Part shown: one piece after another, positions 1 to 12,822 of the stretch
How positions within the stretch are numbered: the stretch's first letter is position 1
How the letters are laid out: every line of letters starts with the position of its first letter
Source of the DNA: DATKFM01 sp963851215
GTDB lineage: Bacteria > Pseudomonadota > Alphaproteobacteria > Dongiales > Dongiaceae
Assembly (NCBI GenBank): GCA_963851215.1
Contig: CAWKOG010000014.1
Location: 186,001-250,000 of the forward strand
Length of the DNA stretch: 64,000 nt
Direction: 5' to 3'
Made by a program: the position numbers and the translations under genes
The notes under the pieces: generated by a model
Seen by the model: the letters and a program-made list of their open reading frames with translations, nothing else
Databases searched by the model: none
What the model was told of the DNA's origin: nothing

Positions 1-1990
1 AGCCTGGATGGCGGCACCGAAGCCGACGCCATGGCCGGCGGCGACGGCGACGACATCTACGTCATCGACATCGCCGGCGACATCGTCACCGAATCCGGCA
101 CCGGCATCGACAAGATTCTCTCGGGCATCACTATCGGCACGCTGGCGAACAATGTCGAAAACCTGACGCTCACCGGCGGCGGCAGCATCAATGGCGGCGG
201 CAACGCCCTCGCAAACATCATCGCCGGCAATACCGGCAACAACAGCCTTTCCGGCGGCGACCTCAACGACACGCTCACCGGCAGCGGCGGCAACGACACG
301 ATGGAAGGCGAAGCCGGCAAGGACTCGATGGCCGGCGGCATCGGCGACGACAACTACATCGTCGATTTGACCGAGGACGTGATCACCGAGGCCCTCAATG
401 AGGGCATCGACACGGTCGAGACCACGGCTAGCTTCACCCTCAGCGGCAACATCGAGAACCTGATCCTGGCCGGCGCCGGCAACATCAACGGCACCGGCGA
501 TACCGGCGCCAATTCCATCACCGGCAACGGCGGTAACAACATCCTCGGCGGCGCCGGCGGCAACGACACGCTGCTGGGCGGCGGCGGCATCGACTCCCTG
601 CTGGGCGGCGCCGCCAATGACGTCATGAAGGGGGATCTCGGCAACGACACCATCCTCGGCGATATCGGCACCGACGCCCTCGAGGGCGGTGATGGCGCGG
701 ATGTGCTGGATGGCGGCGCCGAAAACGACACCATGACCGGCGGCGCCGGTAACGACACCTATACAATCGACACGGCCGGCGATGTCGCCACCGAAGACCT
801 CAACGGCGGCGACGATCTCATCCAGTCGTCGATCAGCCTGGATCTCGGCGCGAACTTCGAAGACCTGACGCTGCTGGGCACCGCCGCCAACGGCAAGGGC
901 AACGAGCTGGCCAACGCGATCCTCGGCAACGGCGCCAACAACAGCCTGAGCGGCGGCGCCCTGGCCGATACCCTGACCGGCGGCCTGGGCAATGACAGCC
1001 TGGACGGCGGCACCGAGGGCGACGCCATGATCGGCGGCGACGGCGACGACATCTACGTCGTCGATTTCGCCGGCGACGTCGTCACCGAAATCGGCACCGG
1101 CATCGACAAGGTCCTGTCCGGCATCACCATCAACGCGCTGGCGGCGAATGTCGAAAACCTGACGCTCACCGGTGGCGCCGACATTGATGGCGCCGGCAAC
1201 GCTCTCGCCAACATCATCGCCGGCAATACCGGCGCCAACAAGCTCTCGGGCGGCGACCTCAACGACACGCTGTCGGGCGACGCCGGCAACGATACCATGG
1301 ACGGCGGCGCCGGCATCGATTCCATGACCGGCGGCCTGGGCGACGACCGCTACGTCGTTGATGCAACCACCGATAAGATTACCGAGGCGGCCGGTGCCGG
1401 CAGCGGCGACGATACGGTGGAAACCGGCGCCACCTTCACGCTGGGCAACAATATCGAGAACCTGGTCCTCACCGGCGCCCTCGAAATCAATGGCATCGGC
1501 AGTGTCGACGCCAACTCGATCATCGGCAACAGCGCCAAGAACCTGCTCTCGGGCCTCGGCGGCGCCGACACGATGTTCGGCGGCGGCGGCCTGGACACGC
1601 TGCTGGGCGGCGACGCCAATGACGCCCTCGGCGGCGATGCCGGCGAGGATTCGCTGCAGGGCGATGTCGGCAATGACTCGCTGGCCGGCGGCGATGGCAA
1701 TGACACGATGTCGGGCGGCGACGGGCTGGACACGCTGGCCGGCGGCCTGGGCAACGACACCTATATCATCGATGCGGATAGCGACACGGTCACCGAGCTG
1801 GAAAATCAGGGCACCGATACCCTGCAGCTGTTCGTGACCTTCTCGCTGGGCGGAAAAAACGCGACCGAAATCGAGAATCTTGTGCTGATGGGCACAGACG
1901 ACATCGGCGGCACCGGCAACAATCGCAACAACCTGATTACCGGCAATTCAGGCAACAACACACTCAACGGCGGCGGCGGCAACGACACGA
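1..1990 (+). repeat. Two-copy higher-order repeat of about 996 bp inside the RTX gene
   Basis: The segment beginning SLDGGTEADAM at base 1 reappears as SLDGGTEGDAM at base 997. The following three-module block runs in parallel in both copies: an IDKxLSGITI/VENLTLTGG module, a DTVETxATFTL/IENLxL module, then a longer run of nonapeptides. The period is therefore about 996 bp (332 codons). Similarity at DNA level is clear at the copy starts and weaker further on. The end of copy 2 is approximate. Confidence 0.7.
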
Positions 1991-4900
1991 TGCTCGGCGG
2001 CCTGGGCGATGACTTCTATGTCATCGATGACGGCAAGGATCAGGTCACCGAGAACAAAGGTGAAGGCATCGATACGGTCGCGTCGGCGGTGAGCATCACG
2101 CTCGCCGGCCTGTCCGAGATCGAGAACATGCAGCTGACCGGCAACAACAGCGTCAATGCGACCGGCAGCGACACCAACAACAAGATCACCGGCAACGGCG
2201 GCAACAACAGTCTGTCAGGCGGCAACGGAAACGACACGCTCGACGGCACCGGCGACAACAATGCGGACACGCTTAACGGTGGCCTGGGCGATGACACGTT
2301 CTTCGTCGAGGGCTCCAACGAAACCGTCACCGATTCCGGCGGCTTTGACACGGTCTTCTCTACCAAGAGCTTGACCCTGGCCAAGGGAATCGAGGTCGGA
2401 ATTATAACGGGAAATGGCGATATGGATAGTCATTGGAACCTCGGGCAACAATTCGCTTGTCGGCGACAGGCGACGGCAACGACTCCATCGACGGACTGCG
2501 CTGGTGCAGATACCATGCTCGGCGGCACTGGTAATGACATTTACATTGTCGACAATCGTTGGCGATCTTGTTGTCGAGGAATGGCAGACGAGGGCACGTC
2601 GATACCGTCCGCAGCTTCATCAGCTACACGCTCACCGACAATGTCGAGAATTTGGAGCTGCTGGGTATCGGGTCGATCAGCGGCACCGGCAATACCGAGA
2701 AGAACTCGATCACCGGCAACGCCGGCAACAACCGGATCGACGGCGGCGCCAACGCCGACATCATGATCGGCGGCAAGGGCAACGACATCTATGTGGTCGA
2801 CGATTTCCTCGACAACATCGTCGAGGATAATGGCGAAGGCACCGATACGATCGAAGCGTCATCTGATTTCTCGATTTTCACGATCGCGAATATCGAGAGC
2901 CTGGTCCTCGTAGGCACGGACGCGATCGACGGCAAGGGCAGCGCCGTCGGCAATCGGATCATCGGCAACAGCAACGACAACAAGCTGGAAGGCGACGGCG
3001 GCAACGACACCCTGATCGGCGGCGTCGGCACCGGCAACGACACGCTGGATGGCGGCTTCGGCGTCGACGCCATGACCGGCGGCGCCGGCGACGATACCTA
3101 TGTGCTCGACCGGACCGGCAAGACCTTCGACACCATCGTCGAGGGGGCCGGTGGCGGCACCGACACCGTGCAGCTCGGCTTCTTCACCGCGGCCGGCTAT
3201 GTCCTGGGCGCCAACCTGGAAAATCTGGAGATCATCGCCGGCGGCATAATCCACGCGTTCGGCAACGGCGCCAACAACAAGATGACTGGCAATGGCGACG
3301 AGAACACGCTGAATGGCGGCGGCGGCGCCGACACGATGATCGGCCTGGATGGCGACGATTTCTATGTCGTCAATTTGGAAACCGACGTCATCATCGAAGC
3401 TGTCGACGAGGGCGACGACACCATCATCACGCAGTTCAAGACCGATCTGAACAAGATCGGCCTGGAGGATGTCGAGAATGTCTGGCTGCAGGGCACGAAG
3501 GCGGTCAGCCTGATCGGCAACGATCTGTTCAATTTCCTCTTGGGCAACAATTCGGCGAACAGCCTGGTCGGCGGCATCGGCAATGACACGCTGACCGGCG
3601 CCGGCGGCGCCGATACCGAAGTCGGCGGCGTCGGCAACGACCGGCTGCACTATGACAGCAAGGGCGACGTCCTCATCGAAGAAGGCGGCACCGGCGAGGG
3701 CTTCGATACGGTCGCCGGGCAGATCAGCGTCGATCTCAATCTGGCGGCATTCGACAGCTTCGAGAACATCGAGCTGATCTTCTCAGGCAACATAGCGGGC
3801 ATCGGCGACGAAGGCGCCAATGTAATCCTCGGCAATTTCGGCTCCAACCTGCTGGATGGCCGAGCCAATGACGACGATATCGATGGCGGCTTCGGGAACG
3901 ACACGATCAATGGCGGCACGGGCGCCGACACCATGTTCGGCGGCGCCGGCAACGACACCTTCTATGTCGACGTCATCGGCGACAAGGTCGCGGAAACCAC
4001 CGACAAGATCACCATCAATCTGGGCACCAACTCGGTGATCAGCGATGTGGATTTCGTCCTCGGCACCCACCTCGAGCATTTGACGCTCGTCGAAGGCAAG
4101 GCCGGCGCCATCGGCACCGGCAATGAAAGCTTCAACAGGATCCTCGGCAACAGCAACGCCAACTTGCTCACCGGCTTTGCCGGCAATGACACGCTGACCG
4201 GCAATGGCGGCAACGATACGCTGGATGGCGGCACGGGCTTCGATATCCTGACCGGCGGGGAGGGCGACGATCTCTACATCGTCGATTCCATCTTCGACAA
4301 GGTGCTGGAGACCGGAACCACCAAGAATGACCGGGTGGAATCCAGCGATACCTTCGTGCTGTCGGCCACTATCGAGAATCTGACGTTGACCGGCGGCAAG
4401 AGCATCAATGGCACCGGCAACGCCCTCGACAACATTCTCAACGGCAACACCGGCAACAACATCCTCGATGGCGGCGCCGGCAAGGACACGATAACGGGCG
4501 GCGACGGCGATGACATCTATGTCATCGACAATCTCCTCGACGCACGTGGACGAGATCCGGCTCAACAGGTTCGGATACGCTGAAGACCGGCCTCTACAGC
4601 ATCGATCTCAACGACAAGACCAACAAGTTCGAGTTCTTCGATTTCGAGAATGTCTGGCTCACCGGCAACGCCAAGCTGTATGCAGGCGGCGATGACGGCA
4701 ACAACAAGCTGACTGGCAATAACAATGGCAACGGCCTTGTGGGTCTTGAGGGCAACGATACGCTGGACGGCGGCGCCGGCGCTGACACGATGGACGGCGG
4801 AATCGGAGACGATGTCTATTTCGTCGACAATTCAAAGGACGTCATCATTGAAGGAAAGGTGCGCGGCACCGACACCGTCAGCACCACCGCCAGCTATATT

Positions 4901-6162
4901 CTCGCCGAGCACTTCGAGAACATTACCCTTCTCGGCAACGGCAACACGAATGCCACCGGCAGCGAACTGAACAATGTCATCAACGGCAACAAGGGCAATA
5001 ACATCATCGACGGCAAGGAAGGCGCCAACTCGATGGCTGGCGGCAAAGGCAACGACCGCTATTTTGTCGATGACGCCGGCGATGTCGTTACCGAAATCGC
5101 CGAGCTGGCCGGCGGCGTCGACTCCGTCGTAAGCAAGGTCAGCTTCACACTCACCACCGGCATCGAGAATTTGACGCTGGTGATGGGCTCCGGCGGCGAC
5201 CGACGGCATCGGCAATGGCAGCAGAAACGTCATTACCGGCAACCAGAACAGCAACAAGCTGGTCGGCGCGGCGGGCAACGACGTGCTGACCGGCGGCTCC
5301 GGCAACGATACGCTGGATGGCGGCGACAATATCGACAACATGGCCGGCGGCCTGGGTGCTGACACCTACATCGTCGATAGCAAGCAGGACAAGGTGACCG
5401 AGGTCGGGGAATCGAGCGCGGTCAGCCGCGACCATATCCAGAGCACCGTGAGCTGGACTCTCGGCGGCAATTTCGAGGATCTGACGCTGCTCGAGGGCAA
5501 GGACGCGATCAATGCCCTCGGCAATGCCGCCGCCAACAAGATCACCGGCAACAGCAATTCGAACTTCATCGACGGCTTCGGCGGTCACGACACGTTGGCC
5601 GGCGCAGCCGGCGGCGACCTCTACCGCCTCGGTGTGGGCGACATAATCGTCGAAGACCGCAACGGGGGCACCGATACGGTGCAGAGCTCCTTCAGCATTG
5701 GGGATCTATGGGACAATGTCGAAAACGTCGTCCTCTTCGGCTACCGGCAATCTCAACGTCACCGCCAATGAGGTGAACAACAAGATCCAGGGCAGCACCG
5801 GCGTCGAACCGCATCGATGGGCAAGGCGGCGACGATACGCTGATGGGCTTCCTCGGCAATGACATCCTCACCGGCGGCGACGGCAAGGATGTCTTCTACC
5901 GCATCAGCTCCAGCGACGGCGTCGATTTCATCACCGACTTCGAAGAAGGCGGCGATGGCGTGAACGCGATCGACAAGATCGATATCGCCGATGTCCTGAC
6001 GAACTTCAAAGGCGGCAATATTGCGGACTATGTGCCGACTCGAAAATGAGGAAGGGAAACACATTTGTTCAGATCGACGCCAATGGCGCCGTGGGCGGTC
6101 ATGCCTATTCGACGGTCTTCGTGATCCAAGGGCAGGTGTTCAACGAGCGTAATGGGCTCTAG
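1..6162 (+). CDS. Giant RTX calcium-binding repeat protein, 5' truncated, several frame breaks
   Basis: This is the 3' part of a secreted RTX protein. The frame is already open at base 1, so the start lies outside the window. More than 2,000 residues consist of glycine/aspartate nonapeptide repeats (GGxGxDxxx type, e.g. GGAGNDTYTID), which in this family bind calcium in beta-rolls. They alternate with modules of the form NIENLxLxG...GTGN...NxITGNxGNN. The last segment (GNTFVQIDANGAVGG, then a short hydrophobic tail) resembles the C-terminal signal of type I secretion substrates, so export through an ABC/MFP/OMF channel is inferred; no such genes are in view. The frame breaks several times: about 2410-2620 (several within 200 bp), 4545-4565, 5200, 5745, 5810 and 6045, and the protein signature resumes in another frame each time. 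The literal sequence gives only fragments. Likely roles are adhesion, biofilm or surface layer; the exact function is unknown. Confidence 0.85.
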
Positions 6163-6177
6163 ACGGCAATTTCATCC

Positions 6178-7084
6178 TTACCCACGATCCCTAACCGCCG
6201 CCTCGGCCGGCGGGATCAGCATCTCGCCGGCCGGATCGTGGCGCCGCCGCCGTTGCAAAGCGGCGGCCGGGCTGCGCACCGCATAGCAATAGGCGCAGCC
6301 CTGGACGCAAGAATCATAGGCGCCGATATCCCGCGACTCCGCGCAAAGGCAGCCCGGCCGGTTGCCCTTCTCCTTCGCCGCGATCTCGCTGCCGGCGATT
6401 CGCGATAGCCGCCGGCCATCGATGCAGCGCGCGGCGTCGATGCCGTTCCCGGCCAGATCGGGCTGGGTGCAGAGGGTCAGCGTCATGCCGTTCTCCGCCG
6501 CGATCGCCGCCAGCCGTTGCAGCAGCGCGCGCTTTTCCGCCGGGTCGGGATCGCGCCAGGTGAAGCCATGCTCGGCCGCCGCCTTGGTCAGGTTCGCTTT
6601 GGTCTTGGCATAGAACTGGGTGAAGGAAACCACGGCCTCATCGGTGCTGCCCCGCAGCGCCCCGGCGATGCGGGCAAAGTTCTGTTCATGCCACGCGCCG
6701 TCAGTGAGGCTGCTCACCAGGACCGGGTCATAGCGCCAGACCGGCACGGCGCTGCCGAACCTCTTGGCAATTTCCTTGAACTGCGCGATCGCCTGGTCCG
6801 CGGCGATGGTGCTGGCATCCAGGGCACGGGGATAGCCGGTCACCGTCATCTGCAGAACGAAGGGGAAGCGCCGCCGCCTGACCTCGGCCAGGTCCTCGCA
6901 TGAAGGCGCCTGCATTCCGCGTCCAGAAGACGAACCCCTCCACATCATCGGGGTGCAGCGATACAGTCGCCGGCGCACCGCCATAGGGGTTGGCCACGTG
7001 GCAGAAGCCGGCCGCCAGCCGGGCCCGGAACCAGGGGCCATAGAATGCTGGAATATCCGTACGATAGCTGGCGGAAACGATCAT
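6178..7084 (-). CDS. DUF1848 family protein with C-terminal cysteine cluster (one frame break)
   Basis: The start MIVSASYRTDIPAFYG at 7084 is the typical opening of the DUF1848 family, followed by FVFWTRNA, another family hallmark, and by QMTVTGYP. The C-terminal third carries a cysteine cluster (CLCAESRDIGAYDSC, then CxxxCxYCYA) that looks like an iron-sulfur or radical-SAM-like metal site, so a redox role is likely but the reaction is unknown. One extra base near 6900 breaks the frame between the WTRN block and the rest; repaired, the protein is about 300 residues, as expected for the family. It lies just downstream of, and convergent with, the RTX gene. The family assignment is firm, the function is not. 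Confidence 0.75.
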
Positions 7085-7117
7085 GGCCGCAGGATAGCGG
7101 CCGGAAGCCCCCGGCGG

Positions 7118-7351
7118 CTAGCCGCGCAGGGTCAGGTAGACGTAGAAAAGGCCGCTGAAGGCGGCAAGCACGCCACCGGCGATGGCCAGGCCGGTGGAGC
7201 CCAGCTCGGCACCGGCCATGCCCGCGATGCCAATTCCCGCCAGCATCGTGAAAATCATGATGTACTGGAGGATCTGCAGGCTGGCGCCGGCGTCGCTGCC
7301 GCCGCTCGGTTCCTCGGTCTCGAATTCCTCGGTCGGATTCGTCTCGCTCAT
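7118..7351 (-). CDS. Small two-helix membrane protein
   Basis: This 77-residue protein starts at MSETNPTEEFET (7351). A longer open frame reaches 7435, but its extra 28 residues are basic and look non-coding, and a purine-rich stretch (ggaaaag) precedes the chosen ATG. The N-terminal 25 residues are acidic. Two hydrophobic segments follow (about residues 28-50 and 54-74) with a short glycine-rich link, so this is probably an inner-membrane hairpin protein. I do not recognise a family. It is divergent from dnaK and about 325 bp away from it. Confidence 0.6.
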   Translation of the reverse strand: MSETNPTEEFETEEPSGGSDAGASLQILQYIMIFTMLAGIGIAGMAGAELGSTGLAIAGGVLAAFSGLFYVYLTLRG

Positions 7352-7504
7352 GAGCTTTTCCGTAGCAGAGAGACGGTTAGCAAAGTGTAAACGCGCGGCT
7401 TTTTTCGATTTCCTGGCCCCCGCTGCAGCCCCCAAAAGCCACCCCTGGGGTTGAAAAATGCAAGCCGATCACGGCCATAAGCTGTCTTTCCCCGCCCGCG
7501 CGCA

Positions 7505-7535
7505 CTTGCACCGCAATTAACCCTGCCTATATAAG
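7505..7535 (+). promoter_or_regulatory. Heat-shock (RpoH-type) promoter of dnaK
   Basis: CTTG at 7505-7508 and CCTATATAAG at 7526-7535 are separated by 17 bases. This matches exactly the published alphaproteobacterial heat-shock promoter pattern CTTG-N17/18-CYTATNTNNG. It lies about 140 bp upstream of the dnaK ATG, leaving an untranslated leader of roughly 130 nt. It is the only clear element in the 324-bp gap between the small membrane protein and dnaK. Confidence 0.8.
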
Positions 7536-7675
7536 CCCCGTGTCAAAATAGGCGGCAGCACAGGGCCTTCAGGCCGCTGGTGCTGTTGGCGATAACGGCA
7601 CACTAAAGGGACCCGGCTGATGCTTCGCTTGGGAAGGTCGGCACAGGAGGGTCTGCTGTTCGAGCGAGGGATATT

Positions 7676-9614
<1,939 letters not shown>

Positions 9615-9643
9615 TAACGGGCGGTGGACTGCATCATGTCATC

Positions 9644-9692
9644 GCCGTCAGCCGGCCATGACGGACGGAATTCAATGAAGCTGGCTGACGGC
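9644..9692 (+). repeat. Inverted repeat between dnaK and dnaJ
   Basis: GCCGTCAGCC (9644-9653) and GGCTGACGGC (9683-9692) are perfect 10-bp arms around a 29-nt loop, in the 105-bp gap between the dnaK stop and the dnaJ start. There is no T-tract, so it is not a standard terminator. It could be an mRNA processing or stability element that sets different dnaK and dnaJ levels. Confidence 0.5.
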
Positions 9693-9719
9693 ACATAGGT
9701 TGGGATTGGCGCCGCATCC

Positions 9720-10876
9720 ATGTCGAAGCAGGACTACTACGAACTGCTGGGCGTTGCCCGTGACGCCGACGGCGATGCCATCAAGAAGGCATTCCGCAAG
9801 ACTGGCGATGAAATATCACCCGGACAAGAATCCGGGCGACAAGGCCGCCGAGCAGAAATTCAAGGAACTGAACGAAGCCCACGACGTCCTGAAGGACGAT
9901 CAGAAGCGTGCGGCCTATGACCGCTTCGGCCATGCCGCTTTCGAGCAGGGCATGCCCGGCGCCCGCGGCGGCGGCGGCGGCGGCTTCGATTTCACGGCCA
10001 CCAACTTTTCCGACATCTTCGACGAGATGTTCAGCGAATTCATCGGCGGCCGCCGCGGCGGCGGCGGCGCACAGCAGGGCCGCGCCCGCGGCGCCGATCT
10101 GCGCTACAACCTGACCATCAGCCTGCAGGATGCCTTCGGCGGCAAGCAGACGACGGTGCGCGTTCCCGGCACCGCGTCCTGCGAGGCCTGCCATGGCAGC
10201 GGCGGCGAGAAGGGCGCGCAGCCCGATCACCTGCCAGACCTGCCGCGGCGCCGGGCGCGTGCGCGCCAGCCAGGGCTTCTTCACCATCGAACGCGCCTGC
10301 CAGTCCTGCGGCGGCAGCGGCCGGGTGATCGAGAAGGCCTGCAAGAGCTGCAGCGGCAGCGGCCGGCTGCGCAAGGAAAAGACCCTGTCGGTGAATATCC
10401 CGGCGGGCGTCGAGGACGGCACGCGCATCCGCCTGGCCGGCGAAGGCGAGGCCGGCATGAATGGCGCCCAGGCCGGCGACCTCTACATCTTCCTCACTAT
10501 CGCCACCCATCCGATCTTCCGCCGCGACGGCAGCGATCTCCATTGCCGCGTGCCGATTCCCATGACCACGGCGGCGCTGGGCGGCCAAGTCGAAGTGCCG
10601 AACATCGACGGCACGCGGGTGAAGTTGAATATTCCCGCCGGCGCCCAGACGGCGCAGCAGTTCCGCATGCGCAGCAAGGGCATGAGCGTCCTGCGCTCGC
10701 CCTCGCGCGGCGACATGTATGTCGAGCTGTCGGTGGAGACGCCGGTCAACCTGACCAAGCAGCAGCAGGACCTGCTGAAGCAGTTCGACGCTGCCGGCAA
10801 GGGCAAGAGCCATAGCCCGCAATCGGAAAACTTCTTTTCCAAGGTGCGGGATTTCTGGGAAGACCTGAAGGACTAG
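9720..10876 (+). CDS. dnaJ: Chaperone protein DnaJ (Hsp40), two frame breaks
   Basis: DnaJ stimulates the DnaK ATPase and delivers unfolded substrates. The start MSKQDYYELLGVARDAD is the J domain, with the HPD motif in KYHPDKNPGDK just after the first break. A Gly/Phe-rich linker (PGARGGGGGGFDF) follows, then four CxxCxGxG zinc motifs (CEACHGSG, CQTCRGAG, CQSCGGSG, CKSCSGSG) and the C-terminal substrate domain. Extra bases near 9803 and 10222 break the frame, the second between zinc motifs 1 and 2. Removing one base at each restores about 385 residues ending at 10876. It is transcribed with dnaK. All four zinc motifs are intact after repair, so it is probably functional. Confidence 0.95.
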
Positions 10877-10943
10877 CCACCTTCGGGCGCCCGCCGCCGG
10901 TCCGGGCAGTTTTCGGTTGTCCGCCGCCGGGGCCCACCCCAAA

Positions 10944-10963
10944 CTGCCGCAAAACAGCGGCAG
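10944..10963 (+). terminator. Hairpin between dnaJ and dapB
   Basis: CTGCCGC, a 6-nt A-rich loop and GCGGCAG form a perfect 7-bp stem that ends 6 bases before the dapB ATG. No T-run follows, so it may attenuate read-through from dnaKJ or fold over the dapB ribosome-binding region instead of ending transcription. Confidence 0.35.
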
Positions 10964-10969
10964 GGCCCC

Positions 10970-11884
10970 ATGGCGAAATCCTCCAAAACAAAGGCGTTAC
11001 GCGCCAAGGCTTCCGGCGGCAAGACTGCCGCGCCGGCCATTCCGCGCCCGACTCCCGACAACAGCCGGCTGAAATCGGCGCTGCGCATCGGCGTGGTCGG
11101 CTGCGCCGGCCGCATGGGACAGATGCTGGTGCGCGCCGCGGCGGCGAATGAGCGCTGCCTGGTGGTGGGCGGCGTCGAGCGCGCCGGGTCGTCGGCCATC
11201 GGGCGCGATGTCGGCGCTCTCGCCGGCATCGATCCCCTGGGCGTGCCGGTCAGCTCGGACGCGGGCGATCTGTTCGATGCCGCCGATGCGGTGCTGGAAT
11301 TCACCAGCCCGTCGGCGACGCTGCATCACGCGGAGTTGGCGGCGAAACACCGCAAGGTGCACATCATCGGCACCACCGGGCTGGAAGCGCCGCAGATCAC
11401 CACGCTGCAGCGCCACGCCAAGCAGACCGCCATCGTCCTGGCGCCGAATATGAGCCTGGGCGTGAACCTACTGCTGCGCATGGTGACCCAGGTGGCGCGC
11501 TCCCTCGATCCCGACTGGGATATCGAGATCGTGGAGATGCATCACCGCGCCAAGGTGGATGCGCCATCGGGCACCGCACTGGCTTTGGGCAAGGCGGCCG
11601 CCGAGGGCCGCGGCGTGGCGCTGGACCGCGTTTCCGCCCGCGGCCGCGACGGCATGACCGGCGCCCGCCGCCGCGGCGATATCGGCTTCGCCGTGCTGCG
11701 CGGCGGCGATGTGGTGGGCGAACATACGGTGGTGTTCGCCGCCGATGGCGAGCGGGTCGAGATCACCCACAAGGCCACCAGCCGCGAGATCTTCGCCCGC
11801 GGTGCCATCCGCGCCGCCCTCTGGGCCCAGGACAAGCCGCCGGGCTTCTATTCGATGGCCGACGTGCTGGGCTTGTCGAGCTGA
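10970..11884 (+). CDS. dapB: 4-hydroxy-tetrahydrodipicolinate reductase
   Basis: DapB reduces 4-hydroxy-tetrahydrodipicolinate with NAD(P)H in the diaminopimelate/lysine pathway. Motifs seen: GVVGCAGRMGQM (nucleotide-binding loop, about residue 41), EFTSPSAT, GTTGL, and the catalytic and substrate motif EMHHRAKVDAPSGTA. At 304 residues it is longer than the usual 265-275 because of a basic 37-residue N-terminal extension (MAKSSKTKALRAKASGGK...). No better internal start is available and no strong ribosome-binding site is visible. The order dnaK-dnaJ-dapB is common in Alphaproteobacteria. Its 3' end overlaps the convergent EamA gene by 37 bp. Confidence 0.93.
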   Translation: MAKSSKTKALRAKASGGKTAAPAIPRPTPDNSRLKSALRIGVVGCAGRMGQMLVRAAAANERCLVVGGVERAGSSAIGRDVGALAGIDPLGVPVSSDAGDLFDAADAVLEFTSPSATLHHAELAAKHRKVHIIGTTGLEAPQITTLQRHAKQTAIVLAPNMSLGVNLLLRMVTQVARSLDPDWDIEIVEMHHRAKVDAPSGTALALGKAAAEGRGVALDRVSARGRDGMTGARRRGDIGFAVLRGGDVVGEHTVVFAADGERVEITHKATSREIFARGAIRAALWAQDKPPGFYSMADVLGLSS

Positions 11885-12778
11885 GCCTTCGCCGCCGCCG
11901 GCCGGCGCTGCAACAGCCGCGGCGCGGCCACGCCTGCTAGGATAAGCAAGAGGGCGATGAAAGCGCGGGGCTCCAGCCGCTCGCTGAGCACGACCGCGCC
12001 CCAGATCACGCCGAACAGCGGCACCATAAAATTGTTCAGCGAGACAAATCCGGCGCCGGCGCGCGCGATGATGCGGAAGAACAGCAGATAGCCCACGCCG
12101 GTGCAGAGCCATCCGAGCGTGACTCACCGCGAACAGCGAGGTCCCCGATGGCGCCAGCTCCCAGGGCCGGTCCATGAGCAGGCTCAGCGGCACGGCGAAG
12201 AGCGCCGCCGCGATCAGCATGCCGGCGCCGGCCGCCTCGCCGCTGAAGTGATTTAGCCGCCGGGCGATGATGCTGTTGACCGCATAGCAGATGGTGGCCA
12301 GCAGCACGGCGATCTGCGCCAGCGCCTGGCCGCCCAGCCGGTTCAGCGCTTCCGGCCCGATCAGCACGATGACGCCGGCAAAGCCCAGGACGCAGCCCAG
12401 GGTCTTGCCCCAGCTCAGCGGCTCCTCCCGCACGAACAGATGGGCCAGCAGGATGGTGTTGAACGGTACCGCCGCCATCAGGATCGCCGCCAGCCCGCTG
12501 TCGATATGGGTCTCGCCCCAGCCGATCAGGACAAAGGGCAGCATGGTGCCGAAGGCGCCCATGATCAGCAGCGGCCGCCAGTGACGCCGGAGCGCCCACA
12601 GATCCTGGCCGCGGCCGGCGGCGACGGCGGCCAGCACGGCGCCGCCGATGACGATGCGGATCGCGGCCACGGTCATCGGCGGGATATCGGCCACCGCCAT
12701 CTTGATGAACAGGAACGATCCGCCCCAGATCATGCCGAGCAGCAACAGCAGCCCATAGTCGCGGCGATGTCCGTGCAT
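11848..12778 (-). CDS. EamA/DMT-family transporter, one frame break
   Basis: This inner-membrane protein of the drug/metabolite transporter superfamily should have about ten helices in two EamA repeats. The first half (start 12778, MHGHRRDYGLLLLLG, then MIWGGSFLFIKMAV) contains GWGETHIDSGLAAILMA, typical of the family. One extra base near 12120 shifts the frame; the second repeat continues as GAGFVSLNNFMVPLFGVIWG and ends at 11848. Repaired length is about 310 residues. The last 37 bp overlap the end of dapB on the opposite strand. The substrate is unknown; relatives export amino acids or metabolites. Confidence 0.8.
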
Positions 12779-12822
12779 GGCCTTAGCGGGTCTGTTCTTG
12801 GGCAGGTCCGTTCGCGGCTGAT

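Noticed and set aside
57..5886. Series of Pro/Ser-rich minus-strand frames opposite the RTX gene
   Set aside because: They are reverse translations of the Gly/Asp repeats, with the same period, and have no start signals.
1..6000. CRISPR-like periodic repeats
   Set aside because: The periodicity is that of coding nonapeptides (27 bp) within one reading frame. There are no unique spacers and no cas genes.
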